Source: Marchantia polymorpha subsp. ruderalis (taxonomy: Eukaryota > Streptophyta > Marchantiopsida > Marchantiales > Marchantiaceae). From it: a DNA stretch of 64,000 bases. Made by a program: the position numbers and the translations under genes. Under the pieces are notes generated by a model. The model was not told the origin of the DNA. It was given only the letters and a program-made list of their open reading frames with translations, and made no database searches. Positions 1 through 11,769 of the stretch are shown here, one piece after another; the first letter of the stretch is position 1; every line of letters begins with the position of its first letter. The stretch is from the NCBI GenBank assembly GCA_037833965.1, contig AP031357.1, forward strand, positions 11,862,001 to 11,926,000, written 5' to 3'.

Positions 1-1212
1 AATGAAAAATAATAATAATAAAAATTATATTTGGCTTTACAAAAGACTGGGTTTTACAAGACAAATAAGTATCCTTTGGACCTTGGAGAAGTAAGCAAAA
101 AAATATTACGTTACTGCTCTTTGCGCTCTCCCCGTTGTGGTAATACTTCGAACGGAAGAAGTCTCAGTAAGGCAATCGAGTTTTCATCTCACAACAATAA
201 AGCAGATACGATAGGACAGTACATTTCTTCCTATATACCTCAAGCGAAGAAACTTATGTACAGTAAAAATATAGATTTTCTGGGCATTTTCTCAACATGC
301 AAACTCGGGAAAATGGAGTTTACGGGATAGTCGGCATTCACTCATTTCACCTTCAAAACTGATAGTAGAACATATTTGTCAATATTCCGTTACCATTTGG
401 CAACTGTGAGATTTCACATGCTGATTCGTCTTTGAATAGTGATGGAAACAGAATCTTCCACAGATGATACAATATCTTCTGGTGCTTTTGAGCCCAGGAC
501 GACAACGAGAGTCTGAAACTTGCTCTCGAAGTATGAAGACTTCTGAACGCTTTGCCTGAAGACAAAACTCACGAACACAGCTCTGTTGACATGGAAGATC
601 GCGCCGGACTTTATTCATCAGCAACCTCTGTTGTATTGATTGAGGACCTGTTTTAGACCCGTGAAGCTCTACATCGACGAATATTGATCCATAAAGTGGG
701 TGGGCTGTAGCGTAGTTCTCCACAAGTAAATGCACGAGGAAAACATGTGTTTGATCAAAACGGGGCCTTCACATCCGATGAGATATTGGAGAAAGATAAA
801 GATGGAACATGCAGAATAAACTTCCTGCTGGTGAAGACAAAAATGCTACTGTTGGGCTTTATGGATTTGCTCCATTGCTAGTCTTGATCGTTGTAGGAAA
901 AAAGTGCAGCAATTTACTGCAGAGATTGAGTTTCCTTCGCTCACCATGCCCATTTCGAATCGTCGTCGTGAAAAGCTGACAATTAAGGTCTAAACTGAGC
1001 GCTAGACAACTCTTCGCTACATGAACATCTATCTGTGCTCTGCCTGATGGAACAGAAAGTTGCTAACAGTCGTTGCTCCTGCTGCTGTTGTTCACATGCG
1101 TTGCGAATAACCCTACTTTATCACTTTGAGGTTTCCTGAATATTTCGGTCTGCAACACGAACTCGAGCCGTCAGTAACTTTAGAGAAGTTTCCAGCGAGA
1201 TGGGAGAACTAC
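1..1212. other. 3' flank of the taspase gene, no recognisable gene
   Basis: Short open stretches occur on both strands (for example 379-735 minus and 31-330 plus), but none resembles a protein family I know and none has a convincing exon border. The minus-strand part next to 1213 probably contains the 3' untranslated region of the taspase gene, which ends at 1213. Confidence 0.4.
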
Positions 1213-4200
1213 TTATGGTAAGCGACAAACCTTGGGTGCCTTCATTAGACTTCCATAATAGCCAACTCCGAATGATCTTGAAGTAAAAGCTGCTACAAGC
1301 TCCACTGCACCTAATTTTGGACGAGTTGTGGCCCTCTGCAGAAACATAAAGCTAGAGATAAGTTATTTGGATGTTAATCTGTCTCTTCAATGAGGCAGAC
1401 CTTTCTGTATTTTATTCCATTGATGCATATCTTTTTCTGAACAAAAAAGGTCCTAAGTCAAGAAAGACTTACATTTCCTTCTGATGCGTCGAGTTGTACA
1501 AGCAAAATCCCGGCATCATTGGTGCCACCAAAGGCTCCTTGACTCTCCATCATTCTGGATAAAAAAGTTTGACAGGCTGGACCTGGACCAGTTTCGGATC
1601 TGAGCAACAAACATCTTAGCAGTCTTAGCTCGTGCAGAAGAGGGCCGCTCATGGAGCTAGACGACGTGATTGATCTGCTCAGTCACAAATTCGTGTAAGA
1701 AAGTGGCTGGATGGTAAGGGTCATCGTTGCAACTAAAGAGAACATGAGCATCAATGCTTACTTTTGTGCTGAACTGCAGCACTCGCACGCCGCCAAGCCA
1801 CGAATGATAACCTCGCCTGCGCCAGAAACACAGCAACCGACTGATGTTCCTTCTGAATGTGGCTTAGAACTTGCCCAACATCCACATCCGTACTGTGCAG
1901 CCACTCCAACACGCCCTTTAACCTGCAGCAAGCGATCATTAAAAAACTGAAGACCTTCGGACGATGGATATGTAGAGGAACCGGACCTTAATGATAACCC
2001 GAGAAACTTGTCCGCTTGTCGGCTATCTTCACAATCGTCCGAATATCCTCGTACAGGATCACGAAAGCCTCAAAGAAGTTTATTCATATATTGGCAGAAT
2101 CTCCACAGACGGGATCGCAAGAGCTGAATTTTCTGTTCAGAGGATACATCCTGGTACTTATATTGCAGAACAAAAATGTACATCTTAGTTAATCCCGGGC
2201 TGAAGCTTGACTCACTTTCATGGCTATGCCTCCGCTTGAAGCTCCGGCAGAGATATTCCCCTCACTGTCGACCGAAATGGCTCCGACTGTATCAAGTACT
2301 AAATCCTCCACGTGTGCAGGTTTAGCAAAAGTTTTCTCACCATCTATCTTTACTGCACTCGTCTCCTGCAGAATCGCTAAAATAATAAGAATATGAGAGA
2401 CTTGTGCCGATCAGAAATAAAACGCCGTTTTCTTCTCTTCGGATTCATTTAGACAGTATAATTGTTAGAAGGTGACAGATGAAGAGCACATGTAAAGTTC
2501 GAATGAAGTAAGCCGCAAAGTGCGACTCTGAAAGGAGGCGAGAGTTATACGTTTCCATGTCTAGATAATCACCTCCAGACACAAACGATCACATGTATAT
2601 GCACTCTGATAATCCATCAATGTTTGGCCGTCATACAACATGTTATGTGACAACTAAGCCTCCAAGTCCCGAAGGATAACTTCGCTTGGACTTGCATGCA
2701 CACGATCCGCATTTACCGATAGATTGGAACACACTTCTCAAACGTGTTACTAGTACTCAGTCGTTGATAAGACTTGCAAAAGTTGGAATGAGAGAATTAC
2801 CAGTTGTCTTCGCGCAACTCCTTATTTCCAACGTGTTTGCTTGCTTTCTCTGAACATCTTGCGTGTTGTATGTATCAATCATTTTGGTATAATGTATCCA
2901 CTGTTCTTTAGCCCGCTTGCTTACTAGGTACTGCAGCAAATGAGATGAAATGCACATTAGTTTCGGCAGGGAGATTTCGATCCAACTAGAGCTCGATAGC
3001 CAGACACCAATTAGTAACTGGCTTTTGGCAGAAGCAAATATCTTCATACCCTTCAGAAAGAAGCGGAAATGATAGCTGAAGTCGTTAGATGTGTTAACAA
3101 AAATGGCCAGAAATATGAACCGCTGACTTCAAACTTTTTTACATAGCACCCGACAGGTAGCTGGAACCTTTTAAGTTTCATTCATACATTCAGATCGTAA
3201 AGGTTTCGTGGACTATGAACTTCATCCAACGCATCTGAGAATGAATGAGCACTCATGATAATTATCGTGTGTGTGTAAAAAAAACGATAGAATGATACAC
3301 TAACCTTTCTAGCTTCGCCAGCATCCTTAGCAGCTTCAATGCCATGCTTTATAGCCCACTCTCGTGCTCCATGTCCTACTAAAAATCTGTAATCGGAAGA
3401 AGAAAGTGAATTTATGTCATTTCAATTTATTTTTCTTTCGTCACTGGCACTACATTTTCAGAAGTGGTTCTATGACAGAATGGAATATAATGAGCCGAAA
3501 ATGAGAATCAATAAGACGTCTTCTTCTGAATGGACCTCAATAAGGCAGTGATGTACCCACATTGGAGGTATCCGGCCCAATGGTAGAGGCCCCGCTAGAC
3601 TCTGTTTTGCAAGCATCGCCGCAACTTCGACGGGATTCTTTATACCTGTCAATAAGTAAAAGCCTGACCTGTCAATATGATTCACGTACTTGATGGGTAC
3701 TATACATTCGCAATATCCTCTTAAAGATCCGATTTGTACAGAATGCTTAAGGACTAAAAGAGCGTCTGCGACACTCACAGAATCCTGCAGAGTGGGATAA
3801 GCTACTTCAACTGCGTACTGCTTAAAATTGTACTCATAGTATGTGCCTGTCAGACCACAGGTTCCACACTATGGCTGGGCTCTTCCAGAATAAAGTAGAC
3901 GGAACGGGTAGATGTAGAGGGAAAACGAGAGAGGACTACTTGAGATTGAAAAGAGTTTCTCTTGTAGTGAGATATAATTCTACTTAAAAGTGAAGATATA
4001 TAGAGCTTGTCTGTCTAAAACCCAATCAATACTACTCACAGACATACAAAGAACAGAAAAAAACAATATAAATGAACGCTTTCGACTTTCTCATCCACTG
4101 ATACCGTGCAACTGCGTGCTTACATACATGTGAATAATATCGGGAATCCAACCGAAATACAGAAGATTTCTGAGTACGCATGAATGGATTGATCTATGAT

Positions 4201-5034
4201 GCTCACCAGGTGCAGCTCCAACAGCTCCAAATGCTCCTGTAAGTCCATCCATTACGCTGGCATCACACTCCACGCTCCCTTCTTCTGTCAGGTTTGATCC
4301 TTTACCTGCATTCGTGATCTCATCATCCTGGATACGAAGAGCAGGATTCAATAGCAGGAGCAAATGTAGTACCTGGTTCATCAGTTTGAACCATCTACAG
4401 ATAGGAAGTAGAGAACAAACATCACCTTCTCTCTGCAAAAAGGAAGTCACAAAGAAGAGCAAACAACAGAAGGTGATTTTGGGAGAAGTAAATTTCACTC
4501 ATATCCCACCTCAAGAACTTTGATAGCAGACACAACCGCGTCCATGGTCCGTCCTCCACCCTGATATTGACAAGAATTTTAGAAGAACTTTCAGTTTTAT
4601 CGGTCTTCTTCGGTTTTATCAGTCCTTTTAGTTCACATGTTCAAACGCTGGTCTAATTCTCCAGCCTACGATCAAGTTGAACAAGTAAACTAGTCAACCG
4701 CCAGCACTCTTGGATTTCCCTGTAATTGAGATTCACCCGTCTAGAGTCCATGGTGGCATTCCGCCTTCCTGAGTGCAAAAAAAATCTGAGGGGGAAAGGA
4801 GGATATGGATTCCTTTCTGCAACCTGCTGCAGCTCGTAATCCAAATCCAAAATCTCAGTTCTCACTTGCCTTTGATAAAACTGAGGCTGCGGCCATACAA
4901 GCACGCCGCATTGCTCTGCAGTAAGCCTTAGAGTTCAAAGGAGAGTGGTATCCGGCTCCCACATGCACGGCAACAAAAAAGGGACGACCTCTGGGGCTGA
5001 CAACGCTCGACTCTTTCTCAGACTCGCCCTCCAT
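1213..5034 (-). CDS. TASP1: Threonine aspartase (taspase 1) homologue, 11 exons
   Basis: An Ntn-hydrolase of the asparaginase-2 family; animal taspase 1 cleaves after Asp in nuclear regulators, but the plant substrates are not known to me. Exons on the minus strand: 5034-4870, 4560-4510, 4327-4207, 3645-3561, 3386-3305, 2930-2801, 2527-2490 (inferred only from phase), 2365-2216, 1922-1762, 1599-1473 and 1335-1213. They join in frame to about 410 residues, close to plant family members. Landmarks are [13 protein letters not shown] near the N-terminus, [23 protein letters not shown], a [17 protein letters not shown] segment across exons 4 and 5, and the autoproteolysis site Asp-Thr in DTVGAISVD. 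Thr about 250 is the catalytic nucleophile. C-terminal motifs are [28 protein letters not shown] and [15 protein letters not shown]. The start at 5034 (MEGESEKE) was chosen because the plant proteins begin shortly before the VHVGAGYH motif; in-frame ATGs at 5100 and 5226 are alternatives. Intron 1 appears to use a GC donor. Confidence 0.9.
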
Positions 5035-5813
5035 GTGAGGCCGCTCGGTGTTGTCCTCCACATCCGGTATAATCGAGGAAGCAGGCACGAGGTGTGTCAT
5101 CGAAATTGCACACCTCACTCCACTCTGCTGCCCAGCTTTCTGACAAGTACGAGTCTCTACATGAACCACCTTTTGATGATCCGTCTGGCGGAAGGCGGAG
5201 GGCGGACAGTGATTGAACAGTATCAATTATCAAATATCAGAACTCGGTTCTTGACTCTGGATTCCATTCAATTCACGAGGTCGGCCCCTCGTCTGTTCAT
5301 CCCACGATGTCTAGGAGCCATTGAAAAACAGCTCAAGCTCGAATTTCAAAACTAGCGCAATGCAGCTTTCCAGAAGCTGATCGTCTCAAGATAAGCAAGA
5401 ATTACGTCTGGCAATGTCTCCTGAATCCACTCTACCTTCATTCCTGCATATACCTGTCAAGAGGTTCAGCAGGCTAGATCATGAGCTTATGTCCGTCCTG
5501 CACCTGCGGTGTCCAGAGTCTCCAGTTTAGGGTTACTCTAAGAAGGCTACAACTTCCTTTGCTAATGAAGACAACTTGTGCCACTCCCAAAGTGCCTCTG
5601 GAGTCGGGCCATAAAAAGTACGTGCAGGCCGATGGTACAAAGGACGTAAATATCACCAATTGGTTCGCTCGTCTACAGGTCTGCTGCTGACAGGTGGTGC
5701 ACGAGCATCGACGTGAGCAGGAATAATTTGCATATCGAGAGCGCTTGTAGTGAATTGAAGAGTCTCGGTATCATCAGCTGCAGCGTATGTGGGTTGTGAG
5801 CAGCTGAGCGATC
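5035..5813. promoter_or_regulatory. Shared divergent promoter region between taspase and UAH genes
   Basis: The minus-strand taspase start (5034) and the plus-strand UAH start (5814) lie head to head, about 0.78 kb apart. The space must hold both 5' untranslated regions and both promoters. I see no clear TATA box for either gene. The small open frames in this stretch, on both strands, have no family resemblance. If the taspase protein starts at the upstream in-frame ATG at 5226, the spacer shrinks to about 590 bp. Confidence 0.5.
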
Positions 5814-8800
5814 ATGTGGGCGTTGAATGCTTTCGTTCTGGTCGCTGTTTTGCAATTGCTTGGAGCTACTGCTGGTACCCTTGAGGCTTATCCCTCGAAT
5901 CATCTGGAGACCAGTTCGGGAGCATCCTGTGAATTTGCTCAATTGGCTGGTGCCGTAGACGCAGATGGTCTTCGCACGCAGGTGAGCGAGTCGAAGTTTG
6001 GGTACTGAGAATTTGACAGCGAGAAGAAGACGGGGACAGCATCGACTGCAGTCTGATCAGGAGCTTCACAGTTCTACGAGTCGTTCTGTTTTCTGCCTCT
6101 GGATGAGGGCCTGTTAGAAGGGATATCTCAGGGGGTGCAATTGGCTGTTGAACTTCCACTGCAGCTTCGAATTTCGCATCCTTGCGTGCACTGGTAGGTG
6201 GAGAGGATTGTAGATAACTGATCTTTTCGTGACACTGTGTCAACACTGTGCAGATTGACGAGTTGGCGACTTTCTCGGACACTCCGGCTCCATCTGTAAC
6301 TCGCATACTGTACACGGAGAATGACATCTCAGCTAGAACGTAATCAATGCCCAACCTTTACTCATTTCATTGACGGCTTCTTGGGTATCGCTCATCCTGT
6401 TGCTTGTGTACTGCACTTTCTGTTCTGTTAGCCTTTTCGTAGGAGCGAGGTTTGGATGTCCTGCTATTTGGTGCCCTTATGGCGGAATTGCCAGATTAAT
6501 CGTTGTTGCTCTCGCCGAGACAGTGGTTTGAATGTATGTGCGCAGAATTTGAAGTCACATTTGCATCTGTGAATGTATATGCTCACTGCCTGCAGATACC
6601 CATGCCCATGCTCACAGCTCGCACACACCGGCAAGTGCTGTTTATTCGCTACTCATACTCATGACTTTTGGTTCTCAGGTACATCAAGGATTCCATGAAA
6701 TCAGCGGGCCTCACGGTCAGAGAAGATGCAATTGGCAATATCTTTGGCCGGTGGTAAAGTTGCCTTCTCTGGAGCTTTTGTTTTGTACCCTGCCCGTTGA
6801 AGTGTTATCCAGTAAGATGTACAGATATGGAATTTGCCTTAAAGAAGAAGAAGAAGAAGAAGAAAGAGGGGAGTGTTATTACCCATCGAAATGTGGAAAT
6901 TGGAGCCTTTTGTATTGAAGCCTTTTTTGGAGGAAAGGCCGTTCTACCAAATTCTACAATAACAAACATTTTTCTGCGGTGAATGTTCACAAAGTCCAAA
7001 GCCTACCTGTTTGGAGAATAACAGAAGGAGCCAGCTCTGTACATAACAAAACAGTCAGATGCAATATGGATTCCTCTCTTGTAGGTCGAAGATTTGTCAT
7101 AAGGTCGATACAATTAAACTTTAGAGGTCAATGATCAACTGTTCATGAGGAGATCACCTCATCAATTTCCACGCTTGTGACAGGCAGGGAACTGAGGAGA
7201 CTAGTGTCGTTGGAACTGGATCTCATGTTGATGCAATACCATATGCTGGCAAATACGACGGCGTAGTTGGTGTGTTGGGGGCTATTGAGGCCATCCGAGC
7301 TTTAAGGAAGTACGTGTAAACTGTTCACCAACAAAACTAGTTTTCCATTCGATGGAGGTTCGGTCGACAGCAAGAGTTGGAACTTCATGCTCGTATTGAT
7401 CGTCGATAGTTGCTAGAGCCATTAGATATTGTCTGACGATAGTGCTATTGGCGCATGGCAAGTGTGGCAGAGTTGGCTTTACTCCACGGAGATCACTGGA
7501 AGTTATCATGTTTACGTCAGAGGAACCTACCCGCTTTGGCTTTGGTTGCCTCGGGAGGTAATGTGATGCTTAAGTCTTACTATGAGATTGAAATGTTACA
7601 GGAGTGTTGGGAGAAAAGAATACATGGAAAGAGCTAGAGTGCGTGCATATCTGCTATGTATATCACTCTCTCTTCCGACATATTTCTGAGTTGTTAGTCT
7701 GGAGCTTATGAACACATATTAACTGTAGTGACGTTTCCTTTTCTTACATGTCAGCACCATCTTTCAGCTGGTTCCAAGCTGTGCCCAAAAATGAGGACTC
7801 AATTCAGCTAATATATTTCGTACAATTGTAATTTGTGTAATATATTTCGTGAAAATGCAGTCGAGCTATGGCAGGAAGCAGGAATATATATGAGATTCTG
7901 GAGGGAGCCATGGATAAAGACAACATAAGTTTTACTGAAGCAGCAAGAACTGCTGGATATCTAAAGGAAGGGGAGGACTTGAAAAGTGTGGCAGTGACGA
8001 ATGAAACATACTCTGGCTTTGTCGAATTGCACATAGAGCAAGGGCCGACCCTGGAGAATGAAGGCAAGGGTGACAGCCATTTGCCTTTTGTTTTGGTCCG
8101 AGGAGTGGCTTAATCTCCCACTGTTGACTTCTCGAAAGTGTTCGGTGACGTCGTGAAAATGAGTGTTGGTAAAATGCAAGGAAGGAAGGAAGGCACCACC
8201 ACTGGCTCACTTGGATTTGCACCTCGCGAGGACTAACGAGTCTTCAATTGGCGGTCCAGCCGTCTTCAAAACATTCTCAGCTGACACGTTCTACGTCATT
8301 CTCTGCCATTCTACAGGCATCGCAATCGGTATAATCACAGCCATTGCAGCCCCAGCAAGTCTAAAGGTGGACTTCAAGGGCGATGGAGGTCATGCAGGAG
8401 CGGTCTTGATGCCTTTCAGGTGCCACCCTATTCAATCTTATGACGTTGCCAGCGCTCCATCTTCGTTCATACGGAAGACGTGATCCATTTTTTCCCACCA
8501 TGATCGTCTCAACTTCTTTTCACCTGTACATCGATTTGAACAGTTTTGTTCCATCATGATTTTGTAGGAATGATGCGGGTCTAGCAGCTGCTGAGCTTGC
8601 GGTGGCTGTCGAGCAACATGTACTAGCATCAGGATCAATCGAAACTGTTGGTACCACAGGTGTGCTTGCTTTGATATTCTAGTACCCAGTCGTGTTTCCT
8701 TAATCAAACCAATGGGGCTAACAGGCCTCTCAGTTCCATCATCTGATCAGAAATTGGTTCCTTGATGTTCAGGAGTAATGCAGATTCATCCCGGAGCTGT

Positions 8801-9790
8801 GAACAGCATACCACGAGAGGCGCACCTTGAGATAGGTTGTTATTGTGCTGCCTGCTGAGGAACAAAATCTCGTGCTTTTATAAGAACAAGACTTTTACAT
8901 CTTACTTTCACTCCAATGATCGATGATTGTCGTCGCCCTGGATTCCATGTTTTCCATGTTGTCGCCCTTGATTGAACTGGATTGTGACCGTATACATTCG
9001 ACCTGACCAGAACTTTACCATGTACTGTATAAAGCGTGCAGCTATTTCTTTTCAACTAGGACTCATAAGCAGTGATTGTTGATCAGATGTTCGCGACATC
9101 GATGAGGATAGGAGAGACATGGTGGTGGAGAAAATACATCAATCTGCCAAGGACATCTCTAACAGGAGAAACGTCGAACTCCAAAGCTTCGACGTCGTGA
9201 ATCAAGATCCTCCTGCTCAAAGTGGTGCCACCATAGTCGAGGCTGCCACTTCCGCAAGTGCCGAATTAGGGTTCAAATCCAAGCACATGATCAGCCGAGC
9301 ATACCATGACTCATTGTTCATGTCGAGGTCTGACTTTTTTCTTCACAACTCTGAATTCCACAACATTCCATCAAATCCTTGTCTGTTATAGTGCCTCGGA
9401 TGCATCTACTCAAAGAATTTGATGATCGAAGTGTGCTTGTGCAGGATAACGCCGACGGGTATGATATTTATTCCTTGCCACAAAGGTGGGTACATTCTAT
9501 ATCTCAACACGGCCAAAAATCTGAATTATCAAGGATCAGTATTTTCGTTCGTTCATGTTTCGTTCATTCTTGTTTCAGCTGGCTTCGACTTTGTTTTCGT
9601 TTTTACTGGATTTTACTGGAATAGAAGCTTCGTATGGCAAGTGTTATGAGATACGTCGTAAGTTACGGACACCTGTTCTTGTGACACAGGTTACAGTCAT
9701 CGACCGGATGAATATTCATCCATGGAGGATATAGTGAGAGGAGTGCAGGTTTTGGCGCTCACTCTTGCCAAACTCTCTCACAAGTCTTGA
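5814..9790 (+). CDS. UAH: Ureidoglycolate amidohydrolase, 12 exons
   Basis: M20/M28-type metal-dependent amidohydrolase that converts ureidoglycolate to glyoxylate, ammonia and CO2, the last step of plant purine-ring (ureide) breakdown, in the ER. Exons: 5814-5981, 6254-6339, 6679-6753, 7184-7309, 7471-7557, 7861-8063 (or 8069), 8317-8419, 8568-8659, 8773-8835, 9087-9327, 9445-9485 and 9690-9790. Phases join to about 461 residues, normal for the family. A hydrophobic N-terminus (MWALNAFVLVAVLQLLGA) looks like an ER signal peptide. Metal-site motifs are GTGSHVDAIPY (His about 124), GKYDGVVGVLGA (Asp about 135), FTSEEPTRFG (Glu about 169/170), ELHIEQGP (His about 238) and SRAYHDSLFM (His about 408). 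LTVREDAIGNIFGRW and IAAPASLKVDF favour UAH over allantoate amidohydrolase. Intron 6 may use a GC donor. All key residues are present, so the gene looks functional. Confidence 0.93.
6842..6865 (+). repeat. AAG trinucleotide microsatellite
   Basis: About eight AAG/GAA units in intron 3 of the UAH gene. It is a simple repeat with no coding role, and likely length-polymorphic. Confidence 0.85.
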
Positions 9791-9847
9791 AGTTTCTCCG
9801 TTTTCCTGTCGTCTGAGTGTCTATATGTACATTCATGTACAATGAAA

Positions 9848-9853
9848 AATAAA
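9848..9853 (+). promoter_or_regulatory. Probable polyadenylation signal of UAH
   Basis: A canonical AATAAA lies 58 nt after the UAH stop codon in an A-rich context. The position fits a plant near-upstream poly(A) element. Confidence 0.5.
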
Positions 9854-11262
9854 TTAAAAGCTTCCTGCGTTCGACGTTGAGTTCGCCTATGGATCAACCA
9901 CGTTTACTACACCTCATGTTCAGCCCACATGGAAATACTACAATGCGTGGGGAAAGATTTCATGGTGGGAGGAGATTCAACTGTGTACTCTAAGGTCCGC
10001 TGATAGAGGTGTCGATATCTCCAAGCCTACATTCATCACTAATGTGTGCTGTGCAGATGGTTGTCCGGCTTCGACTGTTAGCCTGCTGGCTAAGAGTCGA
10101 AGCTTATCAATGGCTGGCTTATCAATGACTTCGATGCAAAGAAATGTTGGAAAAGGTGGGTGGCAAGGCAAATCCAAGGTCATCTGTCGCACGTCACAAG
10201 TCGTCGATGAATTTGCTGTTAGTTTGGTTGACAACGCAAAGAGAAGTGAAGAAGGTTGAAACAGACGAGCCGATTTGGATGTTTGGCATGGGTGTCGCCG
10301 AATCTGAGCACAAATTGATTATGTCTCAGTCGGACCTTCAAACTTACGAGTTACTGCAGAACTAAACACGGGCGCTGTGTACCTCGATCATGTGTTGGCT
10401 TCTGGAACCCTCAAGCCAAGCTTGTGCCCGTCGTGCTGAAACAAACCGCTGGGCGTTATGGAAACCTACCCGATCAGCGAAATGGTCACCTGCTTCTCGA
10501 GAGAAACTGGATCAAGTGGAGAACTCAAATCCCTCACGTCCAGTTTGAGAATCCCATATCACGCAGCTTCTAGATGTTCAGCTGCGATGTTTTAACTTGC
10601 AATCCTCGCTGAAAGCGCGAAGTCCGTGCACCACCATCGTGGCTCGAAACCAGCAAAATCGGCGCTCCTCTTCTCCACACATGTCCCCGAGCAATTGGAG
10701 TGCACGCAACTTCAATCGTCACATTAGCAAACCAAAATCGGAAGGCACGTTCACGATTCGATTTCCACACCCAGATTTTCTCACAGGCCACAAGGAAACT
10801 CGAAGTGCCTTTCTGTCTTCCTCCATGCCTCGTGCGCCATACCCAAACCCAAACCCGTGGTTCCCGTACACATCAGTCTAGCAAAGGCGGAAATTGAATG
10901 AACACTCGACGCTGCCTAAATCGGGGAATATCACGATCGTCGCGGAGATCGAAAGCCGGGCAGGGACTGCGGGGGCCGCCGAGACGAGGGTTCGGAGCAT
11001 GCGCTGTCAGGCCGGTCCGTGTTCGAGCTCGACGAGGGGCAGATCGGTGGCGGATGGTTCGAATGCTGACATCCCGCCCGAGCAAGACACGGTGCGCTGC
11101 TAGAGCGGAGGAGACGTTCGAGCTCTGGAAGACGTTCGATCGGCTGCCGTTGCCGCTGGTCCGCTCCCGAGACGGCCGCGGTCCAAGAACGTGCGCGGAT
11201 CTCATTCTCGAGGCGGGGCTCGAGTGTCTGCGTCTGTGTCGAGTGGCGTGGGCGGAGCAACG
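9854..11262. other. Intergenic DNA and 5' region of the SOSS-B-like gene
   Basis: No recognisable coding sequence. GC content rises towards 10.9-11.2 kb, where long open frames occur on both strands purely because of base composition (10873-11772 minus and 10898-11359 plus). This stretch probably contains the promoter and 5' untranslated region of the gene that starts at 11263. Confidence 0.4.
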
Positions 11263-11769
11263 ATGCAGCAGCAGCAGCCGGCGGGCCCAGTTCAGCAGCA
11301 GCAGCAGGGAGGCTCGCCGCCACCAGTCGTCAAGCTGCTCGAATTGCGCCCTTCGGTGAACAGCACCGTCAATACGCAGTTCATAATTCTCGAGAAGGGG
11401 CAGTCGTCGCGGCTCAATGAGGGCGGCCCCATGGTCTGCGTTGCTCTCGTGGCCGATGCCACCGCTGCCGTGCATCTGCAGTTGTGGGGCAATGAGTGCG
11501 ATGCCTTCAATCCGAGCGACATCATCCGGCTCACCAATGGGCTCTTCTCCTATCACAAGAATAACATGGTCCTCCGAGCGGGGAAGAAAGGATCTATGGA
11601 GAAGATAGGCGATTTTTCCATGGTGTTTGTGGAGAATCCGAATATGAGTAGGCTCCAGTGGGTGCAGGATCCGACCACAAAGCTCTGGATGCCTGTTGGG
11701 TTGGGCCAGCAAGCGTCTGGAGCATTGTTGAGAAATCCCAGTGGTGGAATGCATCACGAGAGGTACTGA
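11263..11769 (+). CDS. SOSS complex subunit B-like OB-fold ssDNA-binding protein, single exon
   Basis: A 168-residue protein matching the SOSS-B/NABP (hSSB1-type) family, nuclear single-stranded DNA-binding OB-fold proteins used in double-strand break signalling in animals. Function in plants is inferred by homology. The OB fold covers about residues 20-130, with LLELRPSVNSTVNTQFIILEK, VCVALVADATAAVHLQLWG, DIIRLTNGLFSYHKNNMVLR and MEKIGDFSMVFVENPNMS in family order. The N-terminus is glutamine-rich (QQQQ, QQQQQ), followed by GGSPPP; polyQ is not part of the fold. The start is the ATG at 11263; the frame is open further upstream (to a GTG at 11191), but that stretch is composition-driven GC-rich sequence. 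No intron interrupts the coding region. The C-terminal tail ends in GGMHHERY. Confidence 0.85.
   Translation: MQQQQPAGPVQQQQQGGSPPPVVKLLELRPSVNSTVNTQFIILEKGQSSRLNEGGPMVCVALVADATAAVHLQLWGNECDAFNPSDIIRLTNGLFSYHKNNMVLRAGKKGSMEKIGDFSMVFVENPNMSRLQWVQDPTTKLWMPVGLGQQASGALLRNPSGGMHHERY

Noticed and set aside
5866-6354. 162-codon minus-strand frame opposite UAH exons 1 and 2
   Set aside because: It is antisense to exons that match UAH in order and phase, with no motif of its own.
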